DNA of 64,000 nt. Source: Thermoplasmatota archaeon (lineage in GTDB: Archaea; Thermoplasmatota; Penumbrarchaeia; Penumbrarchaeales; Penumbrarchaeaceae). The translations under genes were made by a program, and so were the position numbers. The stretch lies in NCBI GenBank assembly GCA_025457865.1, contig JALOTP010000012.1, positions 1 through 64,000 of the forward strand, in the 5' to 3' direction. Each line of letters begins with the position of its first letter. Position 1 is the stretch's first letter. Below, piece by piece: positions 1-9,421 of the stretch. The notes beneath the pieces were generated by a model. It searched no databases. It was given only the letters and a program-made list of their open reading frames with translations, and was not told the origin of the DNA.

Positions 1-133
1 AGTGGTGGTCGTGTTGGTGCTTCTGTTCCTGTCGAGGAGGCGGATGTATCTGGAGGAGGTAGAGGAGGAGCGCGAGCTAACGGCCGATGAAGAGGACTAT
101 CGCAAAGCCCTTGAGAACCGTAAGGGCAAGTAG
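1..133 (+). CDS. C-terminal end of a membrane protein (5' truncated)
   Basis: An open frame enters from the left edge (first whole codon at base 2) and stops at TAG 131-133, giving 43 residues. The first ten are almost all Val/Leu/Phe, the end of a membrane helix. They are followed by an SRRR stop-transfer cluster and a highly charged Glu/Arg tail, so the C-terminus is probably cytoplasmic. This is the same anchor-plus-charged-tail layout as the surface proteins elsewhere in the window, and the parent protein may be of that kind. The rest lies outside the window, so its function cannot be named. It is too short for the ORF track. Confidence 0.7.
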   Translation, partial: VVVVLVLLFLSRRRMYLEEVEEERELTADEEDYRKALENRKGK

Positions 134-200
134 AACAAGGTCCAGATTAAGCACAAGATGTCCATAGGAATATTGATAAAAGGTCAAGGAGACCGAAGAG

Positions 201-3200
201 GTGAACAAGATGTTCGAATGGAAGAAAACCGCGCTGACCGTGTTGATAACGTTGATAACGCTGCTCTCCGCAGTCCTGGTGTTCACAGGCGATGAGAGCG
301 AGGTCGCAGCCATGGATACCCCAACGGCGGATGGCTTTGGATATACATGGATAGATAACAGGGAACCTGACCCCAAGACGGATTACTCTTGGCAGGATAT
401 ACGGACCATAGGGACGAACCTGAACTCCAAGTTCCCCCAGAGCTATAATGGCGTCCCCTATCTGTATCCGATGTCGGAATTCCAATCTTTCGGGTTCAAC
501 TTCCCGTTCTATGGGAAGAACTACGATAAGGTCCAGATATATCCTAACGGGATCATAGCCTTCGGACCTACGGATTATGGTTATGCTATTTACAACTATC
601 AATCGGTCCTGCCAAACAAGTATTATTATACTCCGGCAGGGACAATAGCTCCTTACTGGGTCTATTACGGCGGGGTCAAGAACCTCTACGTTTACAAGGG
701 TGTGACAGAGACCGGAATGAAATACTGGACATGCATGTGGGACGAGGTCGAATACTATTATTATCTGGCCTATTACAATTATCCCGGGGCCATAGTTCAG
801 TGTACCCTTTACGAGAACGGTAATATTAAGGTGAACATCCAGAGGGCATATGTGTACTATTCCTACTATCTCACAATAGGCATATGCAATTATGAACGGG
901 ACATAGGTACCAATTATTACTGGTCCAGCGGCTCAATGACCATAGGTCATCTCACTGATGGCAGGGCTGTCCTCTTCAAGCAGTACAAGAGCGATGTCAA
1001 CAATATCGAGTTCAGCGAGGGTTTCGGTCCGGACAAGAACGTCTATCCCGCTTTCCAGGGTATGGGCGAGACCGATAACATGGTCAGAGCTGAGGCCTAC
1101 TGTGAGAAGGGCATAACGGCCTTGGAATATATGGACTACACAATAATCCCCTCGCCCCAATCGGATATCATTACGCTGAGGTATGATTTCAAGAAGAATT
1201 CTTTCAAGAAGCTAGGTGATCCGAAGAAGGTGGTGTTCTTCAACGATTCATTGAGCAAATCGTCCCTCAATCTCTCGGACCCCGATAACAGGAAATGGGT
1301 GGAGTTCCATTACGACTTCAACTTCAACTGGGATGTCCTTGATATGGTCAGTGTGAGGTTCACCTTGGTTGGTTCGGGCATACGTAGCACCATCATTCAG
1401 AAGGATGGCGTCTTCAGGGTGGTCGCGGGAGTTGCCATGATCGGCAACCTTTCGGCGGAGGACAGCAAGGGGAGATCGTTGGAGGAAGGAGATTGGATGA
1501 GGGGCGGTGACACCATACACCTATTTGGTCTTGCCAGGGCCTATGGTGACGCGGCCATACCAACATATATCAAACCGCCCGAGATAATCAAGATAGCCAT
1601 AAAGGACCAGACCGGTGCGGTCTTCCTTTCCCAGAGCGGTCCCGACCTTGATACTATGATCTATGTGGACCCGATATATCGCGAGATGGAGTATAAGCTC
1701 CTCTTCATCAATGTGACCAGCACAAACGATAAGTCAGATGCTGCCATAAAGGTCTATTATGAGAACGGTTTCAACATCCTCATAGATTCCGACAATCCGG
1801 GTCTGCCGCAGGCGCTACAGGTCCTCCCGGACGGGCTGAGCGACCAACCGTCGAATTTCGATGATGACAGGCAGGTCTATCTGAAGTTCGATGATGCCCC
1901 GGACCAGTCCTCAGGGGTCAATAATTATTACATATCCGTCAACAGGCCCAAGAAGGATGCAAGGAACCCCATATCCCTCCCCAAGGGAAGCGGGAACATA
2001 CAGCTGATAGACAACCTTCCCGAGGGCGTGTCGCGGATATATGTTTGGGCAGAGGACGTCGTGGGGAACACCGGCAACGATATCTTCATTGATGTCATGG
2101 TCGACCTTAGCGGTGTCATATTCTCTGACTTCTACCCTGTGACGGGAGTATGGCTGAGCACATTGAAGCCGACCTGTCAGATATTCATCAACGATACGGC
2201 GACGGGAGTGGACCCGTTCACAATAGAGTACGAGGTAGCCACCACCAAGGTGGGATTGGTTGGTAACTGGATGGCCGTTCAGGATGCCTATCTGCCCGGG
2301 ACATCGCTTCGTGTCGTCATAAGGCCACTGCTGAAGAACGGCAAGGACAACTGGATAAGGTTCCGCGCGAAGGATGTGGCCGGCAACGGTCCGACGGAGT
2401 CCGAGCCATACAATGTGTGGGTCGATGCCGAGGCACCAAAGGCAAAGCTGACCCAGCCCGATGAGAAGATCTATCATCCTAACCCATATCAGGTAGTGAA
2501 GATCCGCATGGATGATGGCCAGTCCGGGATAGATGCCCAGTCCATTGAGTACAGGCTCACAACAAGGGGACTGACGAAGTGGACCCCTTGGAAGGCCTAT
2601 AGGGAGGGACTGAACGGAGCGACCATAACCGTAGAGCTCCGAGAGGTGTTCCGGATGGGTTCCGACAACTATGTTCAGGTAAGGGCCAGGGATGTCATAG
2701 GCAACCTTGTGGTCTCTCCCATCTACAATGTGAAGATCAATACGATCCCGGTGCTCGTCATAACATCGCCCAATGAGGGGGATGACTATCGTGAGGACCA
2801 GGATATCGTGTTCGACGCATCCGGTTCGTATGATGTGGACGGGGACGGACTGCCGTCCATAACATGGATCGCTAGCGATGGGAAGACCCAGACCCCCATA
2901 GGAGAGAACACAGCCCAGGTCATAAGCAACCTCAAGCCTGGGATGTGGACCATAACAGTGACCGCCAAGGACAAGGTGGGCAACGAGGTCATGAAGTCCT
3001 TCTCCCTTAATGTCATTCCGCAGCCACTACCCCCATCACAGCTCGATAAAGACCTTGACGGTATGCCGGATTGGTTCGAAAAGAAATTTCAGACCAAGGT
3101 CGATGAGAAGGACGAGATGGAGGACCCCGATAATGATGATTTCGTCAGCCTCTATGAGTATCAGAACCTGACCAATCCTCAGGACCCGAGGAGCCACCCC

Positions 3201-3635
3201 CCAATATATCTAGAGAACGAAGGTGAGGATGACCTGAGCCCGTTCTCCAAGACGATGTGGCCGATCTGGGCCCTTCTGGCCATCCTTGTGATTGCCATAA
3301 TCGTAGTGATGGTCATTGCAAGGTCGAAGCAGGACAGGGCCGTAAAGAGGATCAAGGCCGTGAGGAACATGAGGAGGATCATGCCAAGTGTCTCTTGGGA
3401 CCAGATCACCACGACGGCATATATTGCTCCGATGACACAGGGAGCGATGCTGCCCGGAGCAGCCGGGCCAGCTCTGCCGACGGCCACCCCCATGGTACCG
3501 TCCGACAGGACACTGCCGCCGGCCCCCGAGGCCGCTGTTCAGGCACAGCCCGCAGCAGAACCGGCACCAGCACCCGCTGGAACGTTCCAGGCCGCCCCTG
3601 CGCCTATGCAGTACTCTCCGCCTCAGGCCCAGTGA
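201..3635 (+). CDS. Large membrane-anchored surface protein with TSP3-like motif
   Basis: A 1144-aa protein that I do not recognise by name. It begins with GTG at 201; an ATG nine bases later is an alternative start. The N-terminus is a signal peptide or signal anchor (TALTVLITLITLLSAVLVF). Residues about 50-250 are rich in Tyr and Asn with a NIDO-like pattern (FGFNFPFYGKNYDKVQIYPNG). The middle carries several Ig/PKD-like segments ending in Asp/Asn-Gly turns (DVAGNGPTESEPYNVWVDAEAP). A calcium-binding TSP3-like motif (DKDLDGMPDWFEKKF) comes before one membrane helix at about 1019-1042, then a basic stretch and a long Pro/Ala-rich tail, predicted cytoplasmic. It is probably an envelope or adhesion protein tethered by its C-terminus. 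A terminator follows directly. Confidence 0.75.
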   Translation: MNKMFEWKKTALTVLITLITLLSAVLVFTGDESEVAAMDTPTADGFGYTWIDNREPDPKTDYSWQDIRTIGTNLNSKFPQSYNGVPYLYPMSEFQSFGFNFPFYGKNYDKVQIYPNGIIAFGPTDYGYAIYNYQSVLPNKYYYTPAGTIAPYWVYYGGVKNLYVYKGVTETGMKYWTCMWDEVEYYYYLAYYNYPGAIVQCTLYENGNIKVNIQRAYVYYSYYLTIGICNYERDIGTNYYWSSGSMTIGHLTDGRAVLFKQYKSDVNNIEFSEGFGPDKNVYPAFQGMGETDNMVRAEAYCEKGITALEYMDYTIIPSPQSDIITLRYDFKKNSFKKLGDPKKVVFFNDSLSKSSLNLSDPDNRKWVEFHYDFNFNWDVLDMVSVRFTLVGSGIRSTIIQKDGVFRVVAGVAMIGNLSAEDSKGRSLEEGDWMRGGDTIHLFGLARAYGDAAIPTYIKPPEIIKIAIKDQTGAVFLSQSGPDLDTMIYVDPIYREMEYKLLFINVTSTNDKSDAAIKVYYENGFNILIDSDNPGLPQALQVLPDGLSDQPSNFDDDRQVYLKFDDAPDQSSGVNNYYISVNRPKKDARNPISLPKGSGNIQLIDNLPEGVSRIYVWAEDVVGNTGNDIFIDVMVDLSGVIFSDFYPVTGVWLSTLKPTCQIFINDTATGVDPFTIEYEVATTKVGLVGNWMAVQDAYLPGTSLRVVIRPLLKNGKDNWIRFRAKDVAGNGPTESEPYNVWVDAEAPKAKLTQPDEKIYHPNPYQVVKIRMDDGQSGIDAQSIEYRLTTRGLTKWTPWKAYREGLNGATITVELREVFRMGSDNYVQVRARDVIGNLVVSPIYNVKINTIPVLVITSPNEGDDYREDQDIVFDASGSYDVDGDGLPSITWIASDGKTQTPIGENTAQVISNLKPGMWTITVTAKDKVGNEVMKSFSLNVIPQPLPPSQLDKDLDGMPDWFEKKFQTKVDEKDEMEDPDNDDFVSLYEYQNLTNPQDPRSHPPIYLENEGEDDLSPFSKTMWPIWALLAILVIAIIVVMVIARSKQDRAVKRIKAVRNMRRIMPSVSWDQITTTAYIAPMTQGAMLPGAAGPALPTATPMVPSDRTLPPAPEAAVQAQPAAEPAPAPAGTFQAAPAPMQYSPPQAQ

Positions 3636-3651
3636 ACGAAAGATCGGCATG

Positions 3652-3679
3652 AAAGGGGCCTTCGGGCCCCTTTTTTTTT
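3652..3679 (+). terminator. GC hairpin followed by nine T residues
   Basis: GGGGCC (3655-3660), loop TTCG, GGCCCC (3665-3670), then nine T. Flanking AAA/TTT can extend the stem. It lies 16 bases after the stop of the 1144-aa surface protein and before adk, so it separates the two transcripts. A stem plus U-tract is the strongest terminator form seen in the window. Confidence 0.85.
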
Positions 3680-3739
3680 GTACATTCGATCTGGGTCCTC
3701 CATCATCTTTTTATCTCGAGCCTCACCTATGCCCATCCT

Positions 3740-4381
3740 ATGAAGCTCGCTATCTTCGGCCCCCCCGGTGCGGGGAAGGGTACACAATCCAAGACGGTCA
3801 GCATGAAGATGGGCATTCCACAGATATCCACAGGCGACCTGCTGCGGGCCGAGTCGAAGTCAGGTTCGGAGCTCGGTAAGATGGCAAGGTCCTATATGGA
3901 TAGGGGCGCATTGGTCCCAGACCAGGTGGTCCTGGGCATGTTGAAGGACCGCCTACAGAAGGGGGACTGCAAGAATGGTTTCCTTCTCGACGGATTCCCT
4001 CGGTCCATCCCCCAAGCCGTGGCCCTGGAGGTCATAACTGACCTCGACCTCGTCGTCAACATAGCGGTGGACGAGGAAAGGCTGTTGAAGAGGATAACGG
4101 GCAGGCGGATGTGCCAGTGCGGTGCCGCCTATCATGTGGAGGAGAAGAGGCCCAGGGTCGAGGGCAAATGCGACCTTTGCGGCTCCGCCCTCTATCAGCG
4201 GGATGACGATAAGGAAGCGACGGTGAAGAAGAGGATGGACGTTTACAGGTCCCAGACCGCCCCCTTACTGGAATATTACAGGCAGCGTGGACTTGTGAGG
4301 GACGTTGATGGGAACCGGTCCATAGATGAGGTAAGGGAAGGTGTGATGGGCGCGATAGATGGGGGGGCTCCGTTGAAATGA
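3740..4381 (+). CDS. adk: Adenylate kinase (bacterial-type, zinc-binding LID)
   Basis: A 213-aa enzyme catalysing ATP + AMP = 2 ADP in the cytoplasm. The P-loop GPPGAGKGT is at residues 7-15, followed by the AMP-binding segment (STGDLLR, then DGFPRSIPQA). The LID carries CQCGAAYH and CDLCG, a four-cysteine zinc site. Length and LID match the bacterial/eukaryotic long form rather than the short archaeal AdkA family. This form also occurs in Thermoplasmatota, so recent transfer is not proven. The start ATG at 3740 gives the expected MKLAIFGPPGAGKGT. The end overlaps the next gene by four bases (ATGA), suggesting translational coupling with the reductase. Confidence 0.95.
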   Translation: MKLAIFGPPGAGKGTQSKTVSMKMGIPQISTGDLLRAESKSGSELGKMARSYMDRGALVPDQVVLGMLKDRLQKGDCKNGFLLDGFPRSIPQAVALEVITDLDLVVNIAVDEERLLKRITGRRMCQCGAAYHVEEKRPRVEGKCDLCGSALYQRDDDKEATVKKRMDVYRSQTAPLLEYYRQRGLVRDVDGNRSIDEVREGVMGAIDGGAPLK

Positions 4382-5313
4382 AGGTCCTCATCATAGGCGC
4401 CGGAGCCCTTGGCAGCCTCATAGGAGGCCTGCTATCCGGGCAGCATGAGGTCACCATCCTGGGCAGACCCGAGCAGGTCTGGGTCCTGAACAGGAAGGGG
4501 CTGAGGATAGAGGGCGTCACGAAGGGCGAGTTCCATCCAAGGGCCTCAGAGTTCATATCCAAAGGGGAGAAGTTCGACCTTGTCGTGCTCTGCGTCAAAT
4601 CATACAACACGGAGATGGCCTTGGAACCCCTCTACCCACTGCTCGCAGAAGGAACATCCATACTCTCCCTTCAGAACGGCCTTGACAACGAGGAGAAGCT
4701 CCTCAAATTCATAGAGGGCAACGGGCTCACTGCCGAAGTGATAGGCGGCATCACCTGTCATGGAGTGACCTACAAGGGGCCTGGACTTGTGAAACATGCA
4801 GGGACCGGGGAGACCATCATCGGTCATTATGGAGGGACCGCACCGAGCAAGGACCAACAGGATTGGGTCCTGAGGATAGCGGGCATGTTCACGGAAGCTG
4901 GACTCGAGGTGGGGACGACGACCTGCATAAACAGGGAGCTATGGGCAAAGACCGTGATCAATTCCGCCATCAATCCGCTCACTGCCCTGCTTGGGAAGCC
5001 CAACGGTGTGATCCTGGAGGATGCGGGGGTCAACGAGACGGCAAGGGACCTCATAGCCGAGGGTGTGGCCATAGCCAGGCTCCATGGGCAGGACCTGACC
5101 GTGGAGGAGACGGTGGAGCGCACGATGAGCGTGGCCCTAAGGACCAGCCGCAATGTCTCTTCGATGTACCAGGACATCCGAAGGAAGAGGAGGACCGAGG
5201 TGGATTCCATCAACGGGGCCATATGCGCCAAGGCTGAGGAGATGGGTGTTAAGGCCCCCCTCAACAGGACCATGGTCCGGCTCATAAAGGCCCTTGAGGA
5301 GAAGAACCTATAG
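4378..5313 (+). CDS. 2-dehydropantoate 2-reductase family protein
   Basis: A 311-aa NAD(P)H-dependent reductase of the ApbA/PanE family. The N-terminal Rossmann motif is VLIIGAGALGSLIGGLLSG, and the middle has the family's LSLQNGLDNEE segment and a Lys followed by NSAINPLTALLG. The C-terminal helical domain runs to KALEEKNL. In the CoA pathway this enzyme reduces ketopantoate to pantoate, but the family also includes other 2-oxoacid reductases, so the pathway is inferred. The gene overlaps adk by four bases and probably shares its transcript. It is followed convergently by the helicase, 26 bases away. Confidence 0.85.
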   Translation: MKVLIIGAGALGSLIGGLLSGQHEVTILGRPEQVWVLNRKGLRIEGVTKGEFHPRASEFISKGEKFDLVVLCVKSYNTEMALEPLYPLLAEGTSILSLQNGLDNEEKLLKFIEGNGLTAEVIGGITCHGVTYKGPGLVKHAGTGETIIGHYGGTAPSKDQQDWVLRIAGMFTEAGLEVGTTTCINRELWAKTVINSAINPLTALLGKPNGVILEDAGVNETARDLIAEGVAIARLHGQDLTVEETVERTMSVALRTSRNVSSMYQDIRRKRRTEVDSINGAICAKAEEMGVKAPLNRTMVRLIKALEEKNL

Positions 5314-5339
5314 ATAATGGCCGCTCATGGGCCCATCGT

Positions 5340-7544
5340 TCAAGAGAAGAATGAATCGATCACGGATTCGAGGGGCCTTCCAGGTATGGTCCGAGGGTAT
5401 GCTTCTGGCGGCAGGAACTTCAGGTACCTCTCATCGGAAAGCCTCTTCTCCATCATCACTATGACGGAGCGGTCGCTCTCCGACCTGGTGGAGCGGCCAG
5501 CCGCCTGGAGCACCCTGTTGACCGCGGGATAGACGTATGCGTACTCATCACCCTTGACCGCACCGAACTTGCCACGGTAGAGCCCCCTTAATGCCTTTGT
5601 CTCAAGTGTGGGCGGGGCGAATGGAAGCCCTATGACCAGGACTCCGGAGAGGAGGTTGTCCTTGTAATCCACCCCTTCCGAGAGTGACCCCCCCATTACG
5701 GCCAGTAGAAGGGCCCCACCCCTTTCCTTGGACCTTTCCAGCTCCCGGATGATGCCATCCTTCTCCTGGCGCCCCATCTGCCTTTCCTCGACGAGCACCT
5801 TCTTGGGGCAGCCCCACAGGTTCTTCTTGACCTCGTTCATAAGCCCGTAGGAGGGAAAGAATGCGGCCACGTTCCCCGGGAACCTTCCTGTCAATGATAC
5901 GACCCTCTCGCCCGTAACCCTGAACATGTTCTCGTTCCTTGATGTGTATGCGGTCGTTACGGACCCATCGAGGAGGACCAACCTGTTCTCCCTCGGGAAC
6001 GGGGAGGGATAGACCCGCTCCATCCTCCTGTCCCTTGGAACACCGAGGACGTCACCGAACATCCCGGGGGGGGAGAGCGTCCCGCTCATGATGATAGATG
6101 CCCGGCAGGACCTGAGGACGGGGGCAGAGATGTCCGAGGGGTCCAGGTCCTTGTATGACAGCCTTAGGGATTCCACGCTCCTGCCGTCCGGGACCTGCAG
6201 GAAGAGCAGATGCGACGGTCTGAGCTCGAAAAGGCCCTCGAGATGGTCTGAGATCAGTAGCAGCGGGTCCTCGTCCTCGGGCAGGCCGCGCCTCTTGGAT
6301 GCATCGATGAGGAGGTCCGGTAGGGCCACGGGGTCCAGAGGCCTATCAAGGGCACCCTCGACAGCGCTCTTAAGCTCCGAAATGAAGGCCTTTTTATCAA
6401 GTTCCAGCTCCCAGGGCCCCCTCACGTCCTTTCCGGCCTTACCAATGAGCAGGTCCCTAATGGCCGCAAGTGGCAGGGAGAGGGTGGGTGTCCCCCTGAC
6501 GATATCTATGGCGTCCTGGACGAGCCGAAGGGAGAGGTCGTTCGATCCCTGAGAGCGGATCCTGTCGGGGAGGTTATGCCCCTCATCGACTATGACCATT
6601 ATGTCCGAGATATCCTTCCCGATCCCAGAAAGGACCATTGCGGACAGATCGGAGAAGATGTGGTTGTAATCGCAGATGAGCACGTTCGCTTCCCTGGCGG
6701 CCTCAAGTGCGGCCTTATGGGGGCAGACCCTCATCCTCGCGCTCTCATCGACTATCCAGTTGACATCGTGGACCTCTGAGAGGATGGCCTGGACCAGGGT
6801 CCGGGACGGAGTTTTACCGTAAGGGCAGGTCTGGTCCTTCGTCTGTATCCTGCAGGCGAAGTTGAAGCTCGAGTGCGGGAGGTGCGATATTTCCCTGGGG
6901 CACATCGATTGTTTGGATGTCATGTCAACTACCTTGAGGGCCTTCCTGGTCCTGGCCTTCAACCTCCTCATGGTATCGACCGCTATGGAATGCTGGGACT
7001 GTTTTGATGTTAGGAATGTGACAAGTTTTTCCTCCTCTAGGGCGACCTCCAGGAAGGCCGATAGGGAGGCAGCGGTCTTTCCAAGTCCCGTTGGCACGTT
7101 CGCAAGCAGGCATATGCCCTTCTCCGCGGACGTCTTCGCATCCTGCATGAACTCGCTCTGACCAGGTCTTACCAGATCAAAGGGGAAGAAGTCAGGTGCC
7201 TTGAGCACGGCCGTCCGAGCCTCTGCATCCTTGACCTCAGGACCCACCTTCATGGACCGGAAGGGGACCGAGTCCTTCCTGTTAGGTGCACATTCTCCCT
7301 CGTGCTCACCTTTCCTTCCGTGAACGAACCGCTCTCCGAACCTGGAGCTCTTAGGGCTCACTCCCCTCTTCAGGGCGAACCTGTCGCAGCCGTCCCTCTG
7401 CTCGAGGCCCGTTTGCTCTGTTCTCTGCAGCGGGGTAGAGGCACCAGAGTGCGAAGGCCCGCATCTGGGGCAGACCCTTAGGGCCTCACCGCCGGACATG
7501 TCGGTCCTCAAGAGGGACCCGCATCTCTCGCAGAAGGGCTTCAT
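5340..7544 (-). CDS. XPD/DinG-type superfamily 2 DNA helicase with N-terminal zinc ribbon
   Basis: A 734-aa ATP-dependent helicase of the Rad3/XPD/DinG group. Its order is: zinc ribbon (MKPFCERCGSLL ... CPRCG) resembling the RPB9/TFS N-terminal ribbon, a low-complexity linker, Walker A VPTGLGKTAAS, four cysteines spaced as in the XPD iron-sulphur domain (CPREIS, ACRIQ, CPYGK, CPHKA), the Walker B box VDEGHN, and a C-terminal motif VI (AAGRSTRSESDR). The ORF track starts at 7583, but a TATA box (TTATTATA, 7587-7594) sits only four bases upstream of that ATG, which would leave it outside the transcript. The ATG at 7544 fits better. A role in repair or transcription-linked unwinding is inferred; the ribbon fusion is unusual. 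Confidence 0.88.
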   Translation of the reverse strand: MKPFCERCGSLLRTDMSGGEALRVCPRCGPSHSGASTPLQRTEQTGLEQRDGCDRFALKRGVSPKSSRFGERFVHGRKGEHEGECAPNRKDSVPFRSMKVGPEVKDAEARTAVLKAPDFFPFDLVRPGQSEFMQDAKTSAEKGICLLANVPTGLGKTAASLSAFLEVALEEEKLVTFLTSKQSQHSIAVDTMRRLKARTRKALKVVDMTSKQSMCPREISHLPHSSFNFACRIQTKDQTCPYGKTPSRTLVQAILSEVHDVNWIVDESARMRVCPHKAALEAAREANVLICDYNHIFSDLSAMVLSGIGKDISDIMVIVDEGHNLPDRIRSQGSNDLSLRLVQDAIDIVRGTPTLSLPLAAIRDLLIGKAGKDVRGPWELELDKKAFISELKSAVEGALDRPLDPVALPDLLIDASKRRGLPEDEDPLLLISDHLEGLFELRPSHLLFLQVPDGRSVESLRLSYKDLDPSDISAPVLRSCRASIIMSGTLSPPGMFGDVLGVPRDRRMERVYPSPFPRENRLVLLDGSVTTAYTSRNENMFRVTGERVVSLTGRFPGNVAAFFPSYGLMNEVKKNLWGCPKKVLVEERQMGRQEKDGIIRELERSKERGGALLLAVMGGSLSEGVDYKDNLLSGVLVIGLPFAPPTLETKALRGLYRGKFGAVKGDEYAYVYPAVNRVLQAAGRSTRSESDRSVIVMMEKRLSDERYLKFLPPEAYPRTIPGRPLESVIDSFFS

Positions 7545-7586
7545 GGCAGTGACCACCGTTGCATTCCCACGGACCAGGGGCATCCC

Positions 7587-7594
7587 TTATTATA
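7587..7594 (-). promoter_or_regulatory. TATA box of the helicase gene
   Basis: TATAATAA on the minus strand. An archaeal start site would fall roughly 25 bases downstream, near 7563-7566. This puts the ORF-track ATG at 7583 outside the message and supports the ATG at 7544. Confidence 0.55.
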
Positions 7595-7619
7595 GGGGAC
7601 CGCAGGGAGGGGAACGAAA

Positions 7620-8387
7620 TTACCCGAGGACCTCCAGGTGCATCCCGCCCTCTAACCTGTGGATCGACGAGCTGACACCGAAGGCCGTTCTGATGTTCTC
7701 GGGCGATAGGACATCCTCAGGAACGCCCATTGACACGACCTTGCCCTCCTTGAGGAGGATGGCCCTGTCGCAGAACCTCAGGGCCGTGTCAAGGTCATGG
7801 AGCACAGCGGCGACCGCAAGTCCCTCACCCCTGCCAAGACGTCCGAGCGTTCTCATTATCGAGAGCGCGTGTCGGACGTCCAGGCCTCTGGTCGGCTCAT
7901 CCAGGAGCAGTGCCTGGGTCGATTGGGCAAGGGAGCGGGCTAGATAGACCAGCCTCCGCTCCCCGCCGCTGAGTTCGGACATCTGTCTCTCCCTCAGCTG
8001 GAGTATACCGGCCCTTTCAAGGGCCTCGGTTACGGCAGCGGAGTGACCGTTCCTGCCGTTGCGCCACACTCCCATCCAGGGATAACGCCCCATCGTTACC
8101 ACCTCCCCCACCTTGAAATCGAACCCTGGCTCGGTCTCCTGCGGGACCACAGCGATCCTCCTTGCAACGTCCCTGGCGGGTATGGCCCCTATATCGCATC
8201 CATCGAGCTCAACGACCCCCTCGAACGGCTGGATAGAACCATAGAGGCATCTGAGGAGCGTGGTCTTCCCAGAACCGTTTGGCCCCATGATGCCCAGGAG
8301 CTCCCCTTCACGGACAGAGAGGTCAATTCCGTCCAGGACCGGGGCGGATCTGGAATAGCCGGCTGTCAGCCCGGAAGCCCTGATCAT
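7620..8387 (-). CDS. btuD: ABC transporter ATPase, cobalamin/iron-siderophore type
   Basis: A 255-aa nucleotide-binding subunit of the BtuD/FecE/FepC group, powering uptake through the adjacent permease. Walker A is GPNGSGKTT, the Q-loop VPQETEP, the ABC signature LSGGERRLVYLARSL, Walker B LLLDEPTRGLD, and the switch histidine lies in VLHDLDTA. The start is set at the ATG at 8387, which overlaps the permease stop by four bases (ATGA). The 39 extra residues in the ORF track lie inside the permease gene. It is the last gene of an SBP-permease-ATPase operon. The substrate (cobalamin, haem or Fe-siderophore) cannot be told from this subunit. Confidence 0.93.
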   Translation of the reverse strand: MIRASGLTAGYSRSAPVLDGIDLSVREGELLGIMGPNGSGKTTLLRCLYGSIQPFEGVVELDGCDIGAIPARDVARRIAVVPQETEPGFDFKVGEVVTMGRYPWMGVWRNGRNGHSAAVTEALERAGILQLRERQMSELSGGERRLVYLARSLAQSTQALLLDEPTRGLDVRHALSIMRTLGRLGRGEGLAVAAVLHDLDTALRFCDRAILLKEGKVVSMGVPEDVLSPENIRTAFGVSSSIHRLEGGMHLEVLG

Positions 8388-9421
8388 GAGGGAACCCTCC
8401 TCTTCACCGATAACAAGTATAGGAAGAAACCGCCGCCCAGTACACCCGTGACCATTCCAAGGGGTAGGGCGATCTCCAGGGCTGACCTTGATATCAGATC
8501 GCATAGGACCAGGAAAGATGCGCCCAGGAGAGCGGATGCGGGCAGCAGGGTCCTATTATCGGGCCCAAGCAGTTTCCTCGCCGCATGGGGGACAATAAGT
8601 CCCACGAACCCAATCATTCCGCAGAATGGTATGGAAACGGCGCTGACCAGACAGGAGAGGCCCAGGACCGCCGCCTTGCTCCTCTCCACGTTGACACCCA
8701 ATCCCCTGGCATCTTCCTCTCCGAAGGAGAGGGCGTTTATGTCCCTGGAGAAGGTGATCAATAAGACCGTACCAACCAATACGACCGGGGCGACTATTGC
8801 CACCTCCTCCCAAAGGGAGTTGGAGCATGAGCCCATCAGGGAGAATATCAGCTGGGATGGTGTCTCGGAGAACATGTATATCATCACCTGGGTCACGGAT
8901 GTGAGGGTGGCAGAAACGGCGATGCCGGCTAGGAGGAGGTTGTTGAGGGGAAGCCGGCCGCCGACCTTTGCAACGGTATATGCCGCTATGACGGCCAACA
9001 GAGAGAAGACGAAGCTGAAGAGGGCCCTCAGGGCATAGATGGGCACACCTTCAAGGTCCCTTGTCAGGATGAGGGCGACGACCCAGCCGAACGCACCCCC
9101 GGCGGAGATCCCCAGTATGAAGGGGTCCACCAGCGGGTTCCTGAACAGTCCCTGCATTGACGCCCCGGACACCGAGAGCCCCGCCCCCACGAACAAAGCC
9201 ATGGCCGCAACGGGGAGCCTTAACCTCCAGACGACGGTCCCGACCCACTGGGGGGGCTCACCGACCAGGGGCCCCAAGAAGGGAATGGGCGAGAGGAGGG
9301 CCTTTAGGATGTTCGACAATGGGATATTGACAGGTCCGACCGCCGTAGCAAGTGCCACTGAGACCAAAAGGAGCAGAAGCAGCCCCGGGAAGATGATCGC
9401 ACGGCCTACCCTTGCCATCAT
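8384..9421 (-). CDS. btuC: ABC transporter permease, BtuC/FecCD family
   Basis: A 345-aa polytopic membrane subunit with about ten helices. Family hallmarks are GASMQGLFRNPLVDPFILGISAGGAFG and, near the end, GFVGLIVPHAARKLLGPDNRTLLPASALLGA, the segment that includes the coupling helix contacting the ATPase. The start is the first of two consecutive ATGs at 9421, overlapping the binding-protein stop by four bases; the ORF-track extension to 9478 lies inside the upstream gene. It forms a dimeric channel with BtuD and receives ligand from BtuF. Confidence 0.93.
   Translation of the reverse strand: MMARVGRAIIFPGLLLLLLVSVALATAVGPVNIPLSNILKALLSPIPFLGPLVGEPPQWVGTVVWRLRLPVAAMALFVGAGLSVSGASMQGLFRNPLVDPFILGISAGGAFGWVVALILTRDLEGVPIYALRALFSFVFSLLAVIAAYTVAKVGGRLPLNNLLLAGIAVSATLTSVTQVMIYMFSETPSQLIFSLMGSCSNSLWEEVAIVAPVVLVGTVLLITFSRDINALSFGEEDARGLGVNVERSKAAVLGLSCLVSAVSIPFCGMIGFVGLIVPHAARKLLGPDNRTLLPASALLGASFLVLCDLISRSALEIALPLGMVTGVLGGGFFLYLLSVKRRVPS

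Noticed and set aside
8043-9038. 331-aa plus-strand ORF opposite btuC/btuD
   Set aside because: It lies antisense to two clear transporter genes, is Pro/Arg-rich without any domain, and has no promoter or ribosome binding site.
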